The translations under genes were made by a program, and so were the position numbers. A stretch of DNA of 64,000 nucleotides from Schlesneria sp. DSM 10557 (GTDB lineage: Bacteria > Planctomycetota > Planctomycetia > Planctomycetales > Planctomycetaceae), in NCBI RefSeq assembly GCF_041860085.1, contig NZ_CP124747.1:5975001-6039000 (forward strand). The letters run 5' to 3'. Numbering within the stretch: position 1 is the stretch's first letter; each line of letters begins with the position of its first letter. Below, piece by piece: positions 43,013 through 53,180 of this stretch. The notes under the pieces were generated by a model that was given only the letters and a program-made list of their open reading frames with translations, was not told the DNA's origin and did no database searches.

Positions 43013-45166
43013 ATGCGCTTTCAACTCTCGCAAACCACGCCGCCTCATCTGAATCGTCGACTGCAGCTCCGAATGTTGTCGTTCGTCGGATTGATGGCGA
43101 TCATCATGTTCACCGTGGGTGCTGTGACCAAGCGCCCGGGTGTGAGCACGAAGCCGCAGGGGATCTCACCCGATTCGCTGAGCTTTGAGGTTCGTCGTGA
43201 AACGTTCGACTTGAAAGAGGGCGAGTTTATCGCTGCTCTCTCAGACGATCTTGCCACTTTGGAAGACCTGTCACCGGTCGCCGAAGAAGACCTCAGAGGT
43301 CAGTCGCCCAGGTCGAAATCCCTGGACGATCGGACGCCATTCACGACCCGCAGCAAAGAATCCAGGAAGGCCGGCCGGGAGAGCGGCAGTGATCCTGTTC
43401 CCTCGGGCAATCCATTAGCCCTTGATGTGGCCGACGAGTTTGGGGCACGTACCCCCTCGCGGTCGGTCAGTGATTTCGATCGAGTTCCTGCAACAGCCGC
43501 TCCTCCGGCGGTTGATGACTGGGCTCTCGACCCCGACTTCGCAGGTTCCGCCCCCGCGCGAAACGAACCAGAAAATTTCATCAGACCGATTCCACGGCAC
43601 CGGAAGCCTCAGCAACTGGATAATTCGTTCGAAGATCTTCGCACGCCGCGCCTGACGACGGAACCCCCCCCCGCTCGAAGAGATGAACGTCTGCCTGCCC
43701 CCAGCAGTGTCGACGAGGGTGACGACTGGAATGTCGCTCCTCGCTCGCGACAGGTGAAACCTGCCAGCGGGCTGTCGACGCGTGGTCCCGCCTACGATCC
43801 AGACGAACGTCCGGCCGCACCGATTGAGCTCGGTCGCCGGGGGACAGTCACGCCGTTTCCTCCCAGCCAGCCAGAACCGGTTGATGCAGAAATTGCGAAA
43901 CCTCGCATCGACAAACGATATCTGGACAGGGTCAAAGACAACGATATCGGAATTCGCAGCGACGAATCCGAAGCCTTCTTCTGGTTGCTGGATCATTCAC
44001 GGCGGGTTCCTCCGTCCCAGCTGGAACGTGTCTCCAACAAGGATGTGCAGTACATCAATCTGATGACCGAACCAGATCGCTATCGTGGTGAACCGATTAC
44101 GATCGAAGGGGATCTGTGGCGCCTGTACGAGCTGAAGGCCAATCGGAATTCGTACGGCGTGGCCAGGATGTATGAAGCGTGGATCTTCACCGGAGATTCC
44201 AGCAATCATCCGTTCCGCGTCGTCTGTACGAGTCTGCCCAGTGGCATTGAGCCGGGTGAGAATCTGCGGAAGCCTGTCCGCGTCACAGGATACTTCTTCA
44301 AGAAAGAAGGCTACCAGTCCAACGGTGGAGTCCACATTGCTCCGACGATTCTGGCACGACGCATTAACATCAACACCATGCCCAACGGAATTCCGTCTAC
44401 CAGTGGAATTCTCCCCTACATGATCGGGGCCGTCATGGCGATCGGGCTGGCCGTGCTAGTGACGATTGTTGGATTCGCGATCAGCGACGGACGATCGTCG
44501 CGAGCGGGAATGGATCGATTACGACGTCACCCACAGATGTCTTTTGCGGGACTCAAGATTCCAGAAACCGTCTCTGTCGAATCGGCCCTGAAGCAATTGG
44601 CCGAACAGGAACGCAACGCTGCAGTGACGGGGGCGTATGGCCCCCTGGTCTCGCGACAATCCGTTCGGACGCAGACACTCCGCGACCGCTCGCCCTCACG
44701 TCACCTGCAGGCAGAGGCAACACACCAGCAAAAGCGGCTTCAGACCGGTACACTGCAAGACTGGTCCAGCCGTCAGGCGGCGGCCCGAGCCGAAATCGAA
44801 GCGCTGGCTCAGACCCGAACGGCAACGAAGGCCGCCTCAGTCGAACGTGCGGATGAACTGGACGTCAATCGCCTCGATCCTGCTCGGAATGTACTTCAAC
44901 GGGATCAGGCACTCAGCGAGATTTCCACTGTTGCCCCCGACAATGACGCCGTATCGTTCACTCTCGCTCCGACAATCGATCAGATGCGATTGAAGCACGA
45001 GACCGAGTCGCTCTGGCCAGGTGAAACGTTGACATCGGATATCGCAGAGCAGAGTCGACCCGCCGCAGCCTCCAACATCCCCGAAGCGTCGCAGGTTGAA
45101 GACGAATCCACAGACGACAGGGTACGTCGGAACCGGCGCAATTGGCGACGTGGAAAGTCGGCCTGA
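43013..45166 (+). CDS. Unknown large two-TM protein with a beta-rich extracytoplasmic domain
   Basis: I do not recognise a named family; similar architecture recurs in planctomycetes. The ATG at 43013 (MRFQLSQTTPP) is preferred over the GTG two codons earlier. A first membrane helix lies at about residues 22-38 (MLSFVGLMAIIMFTVGAV). A long, Pro/Arg/Asp-rich disordered region (about 40-300) is followed by a folded domain at about 320-450 with YINLMTEPDRYRGEPITIEGDLWRLYEL and VRVTGYFFKKEGYQ, an OB-fold-like beta pattern. A second helix (ILPYMIGAVMAIGLAVLVTIVG) precedes a charged cytoplasmic tail of about 230 residues. The middle domain should face the periplasm. Confidence 0.7.
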   Translation: MRFQLSQTTPPHLNRRLQLRMLSFVGLMAIIMFTVGAVTKRPGVSTKPQGISPDSLSFEVRRETFDLKEGEFIAALSDDLATLEDLSPVAEEDLRGQSPRSKSLDDRTPFTTRSKESRKAGRESGSDPVPSGNPLALDVADEFGARTPSRSVSDFDRVPATAAPPAVDDWALDPDFAGSAPARNEPENFIRPIPRHRKPQQLDNSFEDLRTPRLTTEPPPARRDERLPAPSSVDEGDDWNVAPRSRQVKPASGLSTRGPAYDPDERPAAPIELGRRGTVTPFPPSQPEPVDAEIAKPRIDKRYLDRVKDNDIGIRSDESEAFFWLLDHSRRVPPSQLERVSNKDVQYINLMTEPDRYRGEPITIEGDLWRLYELKANRNSYGVARMYEAWIFTGDSSNHPFRVVCTSLPSGIEPGENLRKPVRVTGYFFKKEGYQSNGGVHIAPTILARRININTMPNGIPSTSGILPYMIGAVMAIGLAVLVTIVGFAISDGRSSRAGMDRLRRHPQMSFAGLKIPETVSVESALKQLAEQERNAAVTGAYGPLVSRQSVRTQTLRDRSPSRHLQAEATHQQKRLQTGTLQDWSSRQAAARAEIEALAQTRTATKAASVERADELDVNRLDPARNVLQRDQALSEISTVAPDNDAVSFTLAPTIDQMRLKHETESLWPGETLTSDIAEQSRPAAASNIPEASQVEDESTDDRVRRNRRNWRRGKSA

Positions 45167-45274
45167 CGGTCGCTGCATCGGAACGTCTGAAAGTAGATCT
45201 TACCTGGAACTGCCGGTCTTCTTTGTGCGCTCCGCTTGAAACGGAATTTAACGACACTCTTCGTGATTGCTCCC

Positions 45275-46240
45275 ATGGTGTCAGTCGATCCCCTGAACCT
45301 GGTCCAGCCCCGGCGCAAAATCACTGGCGTCTCGGCTATCCTGCTGCCGTTTACTGAAGCGGGTGAAGTCGATTGGCTGGCCTTCGATCAGCACGTTTCC
45401 CGAACTGTCGAAGCGGGGCTGATTCCCGCCGTCAATATGGACACGGGCTATGTGAATTTGATCGATGACTCGACACGCAACTACGTGCTGAACAGGACGC
45501 ACGACATTCTGGCAGGGCTTCCCTTCGTCGCAGGAGCGTTCGTCGCAGATCGAGAGGGCGATGCGTTCAAGTGCGATGCCTATCTCCAGCAGATCGAGTT
45601 CATCGAAGACCGGGGCGGACTGCCCATCGTTTTTCAATCCTATGGGCTGACGCGTCAGTCGAGTGAGAGAATCGTTGAGAGTTACGCGCAATTGGCTTCC
45701 GCCTGTGACCGCTTCCTGGCGTTCGAGCTGACGACCAGTCTGGCACCGTTTGGAGCCATCTACGATTTGCCGACTTTCGAAGGGGTCATGTCGATACCTC
45801 AATGCGTCGGGGTCAAGCACTCTTCATTTCGTCGTGAACCCGAATGGGAGCGACTGCAATTACGAAACGAGTCGCGGCCCGACTTTGTGATCTTCACGGG
45901 GAACGACTTCGCCATCGATATGGTCATGTACGGAAGTGACTACCTGCTGGGACTCAGTACCTTCGCGCCGGATTTGTTCGCGATGCGTGACAAGTTTTGG
46001 GAAAACGGGGATCGTCGCTTCTATGAGCTGAATGACCAGTTGCAGTACCTGGGGCACTTCGCTTTCCGTCACCCGTCGCCGGGATACAAGCACTCGGCAG
46101 CTCAGTTTCTGCATTTACGCGGGTGGATTGGCACGGATCTGACCCACCCCTTCAGTGTGCAGCGACCCTCGTCAGATACCGAGATTCTGCAGGCAATTCA
46201 GGGGCGACTGGAACAATTTGTCGCAGAAGTTTCCGCATAG
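45275..46240 (+). CDS. DapA-family aldolase/lyase
   Basis: This 321-residue protein belongs to the dihydrodipicolinate synthase/N-acetylneuraminate lyase family of class I aldolases. The Schiff-base lysine is in CVGVKHSS (about residue 181), and the catalytic tyrosine may be that of VFQSYGLT. The family's GTTGE phosphate- or carboxylate-binding motif reads MDTGYVN here, so the substrate is not standard dihydrodipicolinate synthesis. The ATG at 45275 ([10 protein letters not shown]) is chosen; a TTG at 45236 is also in frame but adds an atypical extension. Function may be a 2-keto-3-deoxy sugar acid lyase or similar catabolic enzyme; that is inference. Confidence 0.85.
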   Translation: MVSVDPLNLVQPRRKITGVSAILLPFTEAGEVDWLAFDQHVSRTVEAGLIPAVNMDTGYVNLIDDSTRNYVLNRTHDILAGLPFVAGAFVADREGDAFKCDAYLQQIEFIEDRGGLPIVFQSYGLTRQSSERIVESYAQLASACDRFLAFELTTSLAPFGAIYDLPTFEGVMSIPQCVGVKHSSFRREPEWERLQLRNESRPDFVIFTGNDFAIDMVMYGSDYLLGLSTFAPDLFAMRDKFWENGDRRFYELNDQLQYLGHFAFRHPSPGYKHSAAQFLHLRGWIGTDLTHPFSVQRPSSDTEILQAIQGRLEQFVAEVSA

Positions 46241-46339
46241 CCAGGGATCGATCTGGTTCATTTTTTCGTTCCATCTATCTGAGCGGGGGGGATTGCGCTC
46301 ACCAAGCAGGAAACCGGAATCGACTCTGAGAAAAGGATC

Positions 46340-46350
46340 GGGGGGGGGGG
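46340..46350. repeat. Homopolymer run of 11 G
   Basis: Eleven consecutive G residues follow AAAAGGATC. A shorter G run lies near 46286. Such runs can vary in length by slippage; here it lies in non-coding DNA, so a functional role is not evident. Confidence 0.9.
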
Positions 46351-46453
46351 ATTCAGCGCGCCTCAAGCGACGCACCAGTTGTGTGGTCCTGTGGGTGATT
46401 TAGAACTTGGGCTATGGTGTCGCACTTGGGAAAACCTCTTGCTGCTGACGCCG

Positions 46454-46485
46454 CCAAGGTAGCCGCGAAGACGCGTCAACCTTGG
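46454..46485. terminator. Two-tier hairpin between convergent genes
   Basis: Outer arms CCAAGGT (46454-46460) and ACCTTGG (46479-46485) enclose a symmetric 3/3 internal loop and an inner stem CGCG/CGCG (46464-46467, 46472-46475) with tetraloop AAGA. It lies between the DapA-like gene and pyrG and could end transcripts from either side; no T tract is present. Confidence 0.5.
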
Positions 46486-46577
46486 CTACCTGCAGACCGG
46501 GGGGTAAACAAAGCGGGGAACCGCCTCATATTTTGAGAAAGTTCTCCGCATGCTTTACGAGCTGATTCCGGCGAAGG

Positions 46578-48188
46578 TTACTTCCGCGACTGGTGTCGCA
46601 GGAGTGCGGCTTCGATGAAACTGCGAAACATCGGATGCGGATGGTTTGGTTTGGATTTGAATTCGGGATGGAACTGCACTGCAGCGAACCAGGGATGGTC
46701 GGGAAGTTCAATGGCTTCCACAAGTGTGCCGCTTGGGCTGTTTCCGCTGAGAGACATCCCACCTGCGATGAACCGTTCACGATATTCGGGGTTGAATTCG
46801 TAGCGGTGGCGATGACGTTCTGAGATCTCGTTGGTTCCGTAGATCTTTGCCATCAACGAATCAGGAGCGAGCACGCATGGCTGTGCTCCGAGGCGCATCG
46901 TTGCCCCCTTCTTCTCGATGTTCCGCTGGTCCTCCAGCAGGCAGATCACCGGGTGAGGCGTTGCTGTGTCGAACTCGGTGCTGTCCGCATCTTCGAGACC
47001 GAGTTTGTGCCGGGCGTATTCGATCACGGCAACCTGCATCCCCAGACAGATTCCGAAGTAGGGGATGTTCTGTTCGCGGGCATAGCGCACCGCCTGGATC
47101 TTCCCTTCAATTCCCCGGTGTCCGAATCCACCAGGGACGAGCAGACCATCGATACCTGCTAGAACAGAGGCGGCTTCCTGCTGTTCGAGTGACTCGGCTT
47201 CAATCCGTTTGACGATGACGCGGGTCGAATGCGAGAACCCGGCGTGATCCAGGGCTTCGTAGATCGATTTATAGGCGTCGCGATGTTCAATGTACTTGCC
47301 AACCACGGCAATGTTGACGTCGTGCAGCGGATTCTTGATCCGGTGAACAAGATCTTCCCAGTCATCCATTTCGGACTGACCTGCGGGAAGGTGCAGTTTC
47401 TCGAGAATCAGCTTATCCAGACCATATTCGACCAACCCGCAAGGGACTTCGTAGATCGAATATTCCTTGTCCTGTTCATTGATAACCGCACGTTTCTCCA
47501 GATTGCAGAAAAGGGCAATCTTGTCGGCGTTATCCTGACCGAGGTCGCGTTCCGTTCGCACGATCAGGATGTCAGGTTGAATACCGATCTGCCGCAGCTG
47601 CTGCACGCTGTGCTGGGTCGGTTTGGTTTTGAGCTCTTTTGCCGCTTTCAGATACGGGACGAGCGTCAAATGAATGAACAGACAGTTTTCTCGACCAATA
47701 TCGAGTGGGAGCTGTCGAATGGCTTCAAAGAACGGCAAGCCTTCAATGTCGCCTACGGTGCCGCCCAGTTCGGTGATGACGACATCGACATCAGGACCGG
47801 CGAGACCGCGGACAGCGGCCTTGATTTCGTCGGTGATATGCGGAACCACCTGGACTGTCTTGCCCAGATACTTCCCTTCACGCTCTTTCTGGATCACTTT
47901 GGAATAGATCCGTCCGGACGTGTAGTTGGACTCGCGCGTCAGGGGGCTGTTGGTGAATCGCTCGTAGTGTCCCAAGTCGAGGTCTGTTTCTGAGCCGTCA
48001 TCCAGGACGTAGACTTCGCCATGCTGAAAGGGGCTCATCGTCCCCGGATCAACATTGATGTACGGGTCGAGTTTCTGCATACGAACTTTGAGTCCGCGTC
48101 GTTCGAGGATAGTCCCGATTGAAGCAGAAGTGAGGCCTTTACCGAGCGAGCTTACCACGCCGCCAGTGACAAAAATATGCTTGGTCAT
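46578..48188 (-). CDS. pyrG: CTP synthase
   Basis: PyrG makes CTP from UTP, ATP and glutamine. The 536-residue protein has the synthetase domain ([19 protein letters not shown], with the P-loop-like SSLGKG) and [23 protein letters not shown] and [14 protein letters not shown]. The class I glutamine amidotransferase domain at the C-terminus has FGICLGMQ with the nucleophilic Cys, and FHPEF with the His-Glu pair. It is the last gene of a leftward run from the TPR gene through kdsB; CTP is the co-substrate of KdsB, so the grouping is functionally sensible. Confidence 0.97.
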   Translation of the reverse strand: MTKHIFVTGGVVSSLGKGLTSASIGTILERRGLKVRMQKLDPYINVDPGTMSPFQHGEVYVLDDGSETDLDLGHYERFTNSPLTRESNYTSGRIYSKVIQKEREGKYLGKTVQVVPHITDEIKAAVRGLAGPDVDVVITELGGTVGDIEGLPFFEAIRQLPLDIGRENCLFIHLTLVPYLKAAKELKTKPTQHSVQQLRQIGIQPDILIVRTERDLGQDNADKIALFCNLEKRAVINEQDKEYSIYEVPCGLVEYGLDKLILEKLHLPAGQSEMDDWEDLVHRIKNPLHDVNIAVVGKYIEHRDAYKSIYEALDHAGFSHSTRVIVKRIEAESLEQQEAASVLAGIDGLLVPGGFGHRGIEGKIQAVRYAREQNIPYFGICLGMQVAVIEYARHKLGLEDADSTEFDTATPHPVICLLEDQRNIEKKGATMRLGAQPCVLAPDSLMAKIYGTNEISERHRHRYEFNPEYRERFIAGGMSLSGNSPSGTLVEAIELPDHPWFAAVQFHPEFKSKPNHPHPMFRSFIEAALLRHQSRK

Positions 48189-48267
48189 TATGAAACTTTG
48201 AAGGAAGGTCAGGCGGGGGAACGAAGGATGGATAAAGGGGGAATGATGAGTGCGATGAGAACCGGCT

Positions 48268-49020
48268 TCATTCCGCTGCTTTCATCCTCTGGACGAATCG
48301 AGCATAGTCCTCAGGTGTGTCGATGCCAACTGAGTGATGCTCAACAATTGCGACTTGGATCCGGGCACCCGCTTCCAGCGCTCGTAATTGCTCAAGTTTC
48401 TCAAGTTGCTCCAGTCTTGATGGAGCCAATTGCGTCACCCTGAGCAAAAATTCGCGCCGGTATGCGTAGATACCAATGTGTAAGGTCCAAGGATGCTCGG
48501 CTTCCAGGACTTCTGCGGCTTCGCGATCCCGACAAAACGGGATCGGGGCGCGACTGAAATACAGAGCCCGGCCGTCGGCACCCGTAACAACTTTGACGCA
48601 GGAAGTTGCCTGAACCTGTTCAAGGGACCGCATGGGTGTCCCCAGGGTCGCCATATCGGCATCAGGGCAATCGATCAGTGCCTGGACGACGGCGTCGATG
48701 TTCGCAGGATCGATCTCGGGTTCGTCCCCCTGGATGTTAACGAAGATGTCACCGTCGGGGCAGCTTCTGCGGGCGACTTCAGCGATGCGGTCGGTACCGC
48801 TCGGGTGTTCGCCGGTCATTTCCGACCGTCCACCGAAATTGGCGACGGTCCGAGCAATTTCGTCATCGTCTGCGGCGACGATCAATTGGCTGAGACTGCG
48901 AGCCTGCGAGGCCGAATTCCACGTGTATTGGATCAGGGGACGCCCCGTTTCGGCCAGCAGTAACTTTCTTGGCAGGCGAGTCGAGTGCAAGCGGGCAGGG
49001 ATGATTCCGTAAACCTTCAT
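48268..49020 (-). CDS. kdsB: 3-deoxy-manno-octulosonate cytidylyltransferase
   Basis: KdsB activates Kdo with CTP to CMP-Kdo, needed for lipopolysaccharide core synthesis. The 250-residue protein shows the family N-terminus [16 protein letters not shown], the DEIA region [25 protein letters not shown] (metal site), and the C-terminal [16 protein letters not shown] and GIDTPEDY. It starts seven bases after the TPR gene's stop and lies 80 bases before pyrG, which provides its CTP. Its presence supports an LPS-type outer membrane in this planctomycete. Confidence 0.96.
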   Translation of the reverse strand: MKVYGIIPARLHSTRLPRKLLLAETGRPLIQYTWNSASQARSLSQLIVAADDDEIARTVANFGGRSEMTGEHPSGTDRIAEVARRSCPDGDIFVNIQGDEPEIDPANIDAVVQALIDCPDADMATLGTPMRSLEQVQATSCVKVVTGADGRALYFSRAPIPFCRDREAAEVLEAEHPWTLHIGIYAYRREFLLRVTQLAPSRLEQLEKLEQLRALEAGARIQVAIVEHHSVGIDTPEDYARFVQRMKAAE

Positions 49021-49027
49021 GATGCTT

Positions 49028-49552
49028 TTACTTCTGACTGCTCGTTAATGCCATTAAGTGTTGAAAATCGAGATCGTTTCGCAGGGGGTCGAAATCTGTT
49101 TCCCGGGGGACAAGTTTGAGCAGTTCACGATCCATTCGGAACGCCCTCCCGAGCCAAGAGAGGGCCTCGAACTTTTCTCCCTCGAGCGAGTAATAGCAAG
49201 CGAGATTGTACAGGACGACGGGAACATCCTTGTGGAACTGATAGGCCAGCTTCATGGCGTCAATCGCCCTGGGGAGCTGGTCCACTCTTTTGTAGCACCA
49301 GGCCATCCGCATCAGCGCGTTCAGCTCAGTCGGTTTTTCCTTGTGAGCTTCGCGGAAGTCGTCAAGCGCCGGTTGCATCTCTCCTTTCATCAACAAGGCT
49401 TCGCCATGCAGCATGCTGACATTGTATCGCTCATCGCCGACATCTTCGATGTGTCCCAACTCGCGTAGTGCGTGGTCAGGCATGTTGAGCGCCAGATAGC
49501 CTTCTGCGGCCAGAATCTGACGCTCACGACGCTTTGAGGAATTTATGGGCAT
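49028..49552 (-). CDS. Tetratricopeptide repeat protein
   Basis: This 174-residue protein consists of about four TPR-like helix pairs, for example EGYLALNMPDHALRELGHI, GEALLMKGEMQPALDDFREA, MAWCYKRVDQLPRAIDAM and LACYYSLEGEKFEALSWLGRA. TPRs mediate protein contacts; no partner is evident. No signal peptide or membrane helix is present. It is the first gene of the leftward TPR-kdsB-pyrG run, with kdsB beginning seven bases after its stop. No clear Shine-Dalgarno was found for the ATG at 49552. Confidence 0.85.
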   Translation of the reverse strand: MPINSSKRRERQILAAEGYLALNMPDHALRELGHIEDVGDERYNVSMLHGEALLMKGEMQPALDDFREAHKEKPTELNALMRMAWCYKRVDQLPRAIDAMKLAYQFHKDVPVVLYNLACYYSLEGEKFEALSWLGRAFRMDRELLKLVPRETDFDPLRNDLDFQHLMALTSSQK

Positions 49553-49648
49553 GAAAATAAACCACTGGTGGCCGGGGTTGCCTTGCGTTGAGGAACCCGA
49601 CAGTGCGGCAATGTAACGAATTGCGCGCGGCAGGACAAAGCTGACGGA

Positions 49649-50617
49649 TCAGTGAAGTTTTCCGGCGATGAGTTGCTCGAGCTTAAGAATATCCGCCGAG
49701 AACTTCCGAATCCCTTCTGCAGTTTTCTCGGTCGCCATGGCGTCTTCATTCAACAGGAAGCGGAAGCTCTTTTCATCCAGTGTCTGCTTCTCCCACTTCG
49801 ATGACTTCGCCGCGCTGGCGTCCAGTTTACGGGGCAGGGGATCCGTCGAAGCCGCAAGTTCCCCGAGGAGTGCGGGGCTGATGGTCAACAGATCACAACC
49901 GGCGAGCTCGGTAATCTCACCTTTGTTGCGGAAGCTGGCTCCCATAATTTCTGTCTGGTAGTCGAACTTCTTGTAGTACTCGTAAATCTCCGTCACCGAG
50001 CGGACTCCGGGGTCTTCTGCCGGGGCGTATTCCTTCTTGGTTGCCGCTTTGTACCAGTCAAGAATTCGACCGACGAAGGGAGAAATCAGTCGGACTTTCG
50101 CTTCTGCACAGGCGACTGCTTGCGGGAACGAAAAGAGCAGCGTCAGGTTGCAGTGGATTCCTTCGCGTTCGAGGATTTCGGCAGCCCGAATTCCCTCCCA
50201 CGTGGATGCAATTTTGATCAGGATTCGATCTCGGGAAATCCCATTTTTCTCATAGATGTCAATTAACTGCCGGGCCTTGGCGAGTGTTCCCATTGTGTCG
50301 AATGACAGTCGCGCGTCGGTTTCTGTTGAGACTCGTCCGGGTACGATCTTCAGGATTTCGATCCCGAAATTGACCAGGACATGATCGATCACGTCTTCGA
50401 CCTGTTGTGCACCCGATAACCCTGACCCCTTTCGGTCTGTCACGGCTTTGTCGACAAGATAGGCATATTCCGGCTTGGAAGCGGCAGCCAGGATCAGTGA
50501 CGGATTGGTGGTCGCATCTTGTGGCTGATACTGCTTCATCGACTCGAAATCCCCGGTGTCGGCGACAACGACCGTGAATTTTTTAAGTTGATCGAGTTGC
50601 GATCCGGATCCAGACAT
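49649..50617 (-). CDS. tal: Transaldolase
   Basis: Transaldolase transfers a dihydroxyacetone unit in the non-oxidative pentose phosphate pathway. The 322-residue protein aligns with the TalB type: [28 protein letters not shown], where D20 corresponds to the catalytic Asp, and [16 protein letters not shown] with Schiff-base K135. [19 protein letters not shown] and GRILDWYK follow. The ATG at 50617 has GGAGA seven bases upstream. It stands between the TPR gene (97 bases downstream) and a structured intergenic region upstream. Confidence 0.97.
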   Translation of the reverse strand: MSGSGSQLDQLKKFTVVVADTGDFESMKQYQPQDATTNPSLILAAASKPEYAYLVDKAVTDRKGSGLSGAQQVEDVIDHVLVNFGIEILKIVPGRVSTETDARLSFDTMGTLAKARQLIDIYEKNGISRDRILIKIASTWEGIRAAEILEREGIHCNLTLLFSFPQAVACAEAKVRLISPFVGRILDWYKAATKKEYAPAEDPGVRSVTEIYEYYKKFDYQTEIMGASFRNKGEITELAGCDLLTISPALLGELAASTDPLPRKLDASAAKSSKWEKQTLDEKSFRFLLNEDAMATEKTAEGIRKFSADILKLEQLIAGKLH

Positions 50618-50953
50618 AGTGCATCTCCTGCCAATGTGGCGAAGGGAACGTTCCGCTGCAGTCTTTCACAAGTTTTACTCGTTGCGACCGACAGATTCCA
50701 TCACAGGAAATTCATGTGGAGGCACTTCGCAAGGACGCACGACCTGTTCGTGGTCTCACTTGCGATGCCTGCCTCTTCGCTGGGAACGGGAGGAGGGCAA
50801 GTATCGATTTGTCATAAATAAACGTCAGTCTGTCACAGAACGATCGCCCCGGGGCACTCAGCAGCCTGTCTCACCTCGAAAAATGAGCAGCCGCTCCATT
50901 TTCGAGAGACTCTGATGCAGTGGCGCAAGGCGGAATTTTGTTGTCACAAGTCG
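50618..50953. other. Intergenic region with hairpin after Rieske gene
   Basis: About 340 bases lie between the Rieske gene's end and the tal start, both leftward. The hairpin at 50875-50906 is the only structure seen; the tal promoter should lie between that hairpin and 50617. Confidence 0.5.
50875..50906 (-). terminator. Hairpin downstream of the Rieske gene
   Basis: Arms CTCGAAAAATGAGC (50875-50888) and GCTCCATTTTCGAG (50893-50906) pair at 12 of 14 positions around the tetraloop AGCC. It lies 48 bases past the Rieske stop on the minus strand. No T tract follows, but the position fits a terminator. Confidence 0.6.
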
Positions 50954-51265
50954 CTAGGCTTCAGGCAACTCGACGTAGAGTTCGGAACCCTCGACGATGA
51001 CTTCAAAGCAGGGATGCTTCAATTGCGCGTTCAAACAGTGTCGGCCTGATGTCACATCAAACTGCCAGCCGTGCCAGGGGCAGGTGACTGTCGTTCCGGA
51101 AAGAGCGCCGCGCGCGAGCGGTCCTCCGGCATGCGGACAGATCCCGTCCAGGGCGTGAAAGCGTCCCTCGACGTGAAAAATGGCCACGATCCGGCCAGCC
51201 ACCACAAACTCGCGTCCTTCTCCCTGTGGAATATCCGAAACGTTCGCTACCCGATGTCGATTCAC
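50954..51265 (-). CDS. Rieske [2Fe-2S] ferredoxin
   Basis: This 103-residue cytoplasmic Rieske protein carries an electron-transfer [2Fe-2S] cluster. The ligands are in CPHAGG (C43, H45) and CPWHGW (C62, H65), with the usual G-P-L segment between. GTG at 51265 is chosen as start with AGAGGA about ten bases upstream; a longer frame would run into the upstream TIM-barrel gene. The size is that of dioxygenase-type ferredoxins or NirD-like proteins, but no dioxygenase is nearby. The gene follows the TIM-barrel gene by 40 bases and is probably cotranscribed. Confidence 0.9.
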   Translation of the reverse strand: MNRHRVANVSDIPQGEGREFVVAGRIVAIFHVEGRFHALDGICPHAGGPLARGALSGTTVTCPWHGWQFDVTSGRHCLNAQLKHPCFEVIVEGSELYVELPEA

Positions 51266-51305
51266 AGCAAGACGATCCTCTGCAAGTATTGCCCGGCATC
51301 GGGAG

Positions 51306-52271
51306 TTAAGAGTTGGCGAACGCTTGTTCAATCGCGGATTTTGTTTTGTTGAACCCCGTCCGCGCGACCTCGAGAGCATCCTGCTTCCAGTAGTCTCGAT
51401 TGAAGAGTTCAAGCGAAACGGCGCCGCGATAGCCTGCATCTCGCAAAGTTCGAAAGATCATGCCGAGCGGCGCAATTCCGTCACCCGGATAGACGCGATG
51501 GGCGTCGTTGATGCTGTCGCGGGCGGGCGTTGCCGGGTAATCATTGACGTGGAAATTGTGCATCCGGGATCCGGCGAACATGGCCAGCCCCTCGAAGCTC
51601 GAGCCTCCCTTGAAAATGTGGTAGACGTCGAGGAGGAAACAGGCACTGGGATGAGCTGCTTCAACGCCGATGAAGGCGACTTCTCCCAGTCGCGCCAACG
51701 TCTTGGAAAAGCCCCAGAGTTCCAGTTGAGGCAGGACTCCTTCTGCTTGCCCCAGTTCGCAGAGCGCCCGGTATCGGTCTGCGAGTTGATATGGATCAAG
51801 CCCCGTTTTATCGGTCACGCCGACGGGAGGAGCGGCCAGACGTTCTCCACCGATTTCCCGGACAAGTCCCATACATCGCCTGGCTTCTTCCAGGCCACGT
51901 TTTCGCTCAGCTTCGTCTTCCGCGAGAAATGCCGCAAACCCAATCGCACTTTCCACCTGAAGTCCCGCATCGGCGATTCGCTTTCGCAGATCAGACAGGG
52001 TACCACCTGATTTGACATAGTTGTCAATTTCGCCAATCCACGGCTCAATTCCGGCATATCCTGCTTTCGACGAAACTTCGATGGCACCGAGAATGTCGAG
52101 CTTGTTCCCTTTGTAAGGGCAGTCGCGAATCGTGCTGGTATTCAGGCAAATGCGAAAAGGCTGAGTATTTTCCGGAGCAGCCGATGCCACCGCGGGTGCC
52201 AGCAGCGATGTGGTCGCAGCGATTGTGGCCGTCGTTCCGAGAAATTCTCTGCGATTTAAGGTGGTCGACAT
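51306..52271 (-). CDS. Sugar phosphate isomerase/epimerase, Tat-exported
   Basis: This 321-residue TIM-barrel protein of the xylose-isomerase-like superfamily has a twin-arginine signal (NRREFLGTTATIAATTSLLAPAVASA), typical of planctomycete exported enzymes. The barrel blocks are KAGYAGIEPWIGE, LQVESAIGFAAF, LPQLELWGFSKTL, ACFLLDVYHIFKG and HNFHVNDYPA, giving metal-site E, D and H residues. ATG 52271 is preferred over ATG 52286 because the Tat motif then sits at a normal distance. The Rieske gene follows after 40 bases. Its substrate is unknown; the family includes hydroxypyruvate isomerase-like and inosose-related enzymes. Confidence 0.88.
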   Translation of the reverse strand: MSTTLNRREFLGTTATIAATTSLLAPAVASAAPENTQPFRICLNTSTIRDCPYKGNKLDILGAIEVSSKAGYAGIEPWIGEIDNYVKSGGTLSDLRKRIADAGLQVESAIGFAAFLAEDEAERKRGLEEARRCMGLVREIGGERLAAPPVGVTDKTGLDPYQLADRYRALCELGQAEGVLPQLELWGFSKTLARLGEVAFIGVEAAHPSACFLLDVYHIFKGGSSFEGLAMFAGSRMHNFHVNDYPATPARDSINDAHRVYPGDGIAPLGMIFRTLRDAGYRGAVSLELFNRDYWKQDALEVARTGFNKTKSAIEQAFANS

Positions 52272-52481
52272 CAGCTTCTTTTCCACGGTTTTGAGAGCTT
52301 TGAATCAGGCCCGGATTGTCCAGAATCGAATCCCGCAAAACAACGCTGTAAGTCATTCGCGGTTGGCGATGAAGGAAAATCTCGGAGCGTCAGTTTACTT
52401 CCCACTCTCTCCAGTGGAAACTGCCCTGACAATGTTGCCCTGTTGTGCAGTCAGCCTTGACCCCCCAGCGATAATGAAGAC

Positions 52482-53081
52482 ATGCTGTTCATCCTCGATA
52501 ACTACGATTCGTTTACTTACAACCTCGTGCAGCGGTTTGGCGAGATCGACTCACGAGTGGATGTACGAGTCGCACGAAACGATGAAATCACAATCGATGA
52601 AATTGCCGCGTTAAAGCCCAGCGGAATTGTGGTTTCGCCCGGCCCCTGTACTCCGCACGAAGCCGGGATCTCGATGGAACTGATCCGGCAACTGGGCCCC
52701 CATATCCCGACGCTGGGTGTGTGTCTCGGGCACCAGTCCATGGCCGAAGTCTTTCATTCGCCGGTCGTGCGTGCTGAACGGCTGATGCATGGAAAGGTCT
52801 CGCCGATCCATCACCTTGGAACAGGTGTCTTCGAAGGATTGCCCAATCCCTTCACTGCAACCCGCTACCACAGCCTTCATGTTCCCGAAGCGACGTTGAG
52901 CCCTGAGCTCGAAGTCACGGCCTGGGCCGACTTCCCGGGACATCCGCGAGAAATCATGGGCTTGCGGCACCGAGTCCATCCCATCCACGGAGTCCAGTTC
53001 CATCCGGAAAGTTTTCTGACCGAAGGGGGCATCGATCTGCTCAAAAACTTCCTTAAAATTGCCGGTGAAATTTCTTCGTGA
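52482..53081 (+). CDS. Anthranilate/aminodeoxychorismate synthase glutaminase subunit (PabA/TrpG)
   Basis: This 199-residue class I glutamine amidotransferase delivers ammonia for anthranilate or 4-amino-4-deoxychorismate synthesis. Family blocks are LFILDNYDSFTYNLVQ, VVSPGPCTPHEAG, LGVCLGHQSMAE with nucleophile C81, and GVQFHPESFLTEGG with the His-Glu pair. Whether it serves tryptophan, folate or both cannot be told from the subunit alone; the partner subunits trpE and pabB are not in this window. It starts 210 bases from the divergent TIM-barrel gene. Confidence 0.94.
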   Translation: MLFILDNYDSFTYNLVQRFGEIDSRVDVRVARNDEITIDEIAALKPSGIVVSPGPCTPHEAGISMELIRQLGPHIPTLGVCLGHQSMAEVFHSPVVRAERLMHGKVSPIHHLGTGVFEGLPNPFTATRYHSLHVPEATLSPELEVTAWADFPGHPREIMGLRHRVHPIHGVQFHPESFLTEGGIDLLKNFLKIAGEISS

Positions 53082-53180
53082 GGCTGATTCAGGCCTCACT
53101 GGCATCACGGTCGCAAGGTTGACTGTCCCCGTGAATTGATCACTGACGGTTTCCGGTGATTGCAGGTAAGGCCTTCAAAC

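Larger units (their letters stand above)
46241..46577. other. Convergent intergenic region with G tracts and a hairpin
   Basis: About 340 bases separate the DapA-like gene from convergent pyrG. It contains an 11-G run (46340-46350), a 7-G run about 60 bases earlier, and a two-part hairpin at 46454-46485. No gene is supported. Confidence 0.6.

Noticed and set aside
51266-51439. N-terminal extension of the Rieske gene
   Set aside because: It would overlap the TIM-barrel gene on the same strand and is Arg/Ser-rich with no pattern; GTG 51265 fits the family length.
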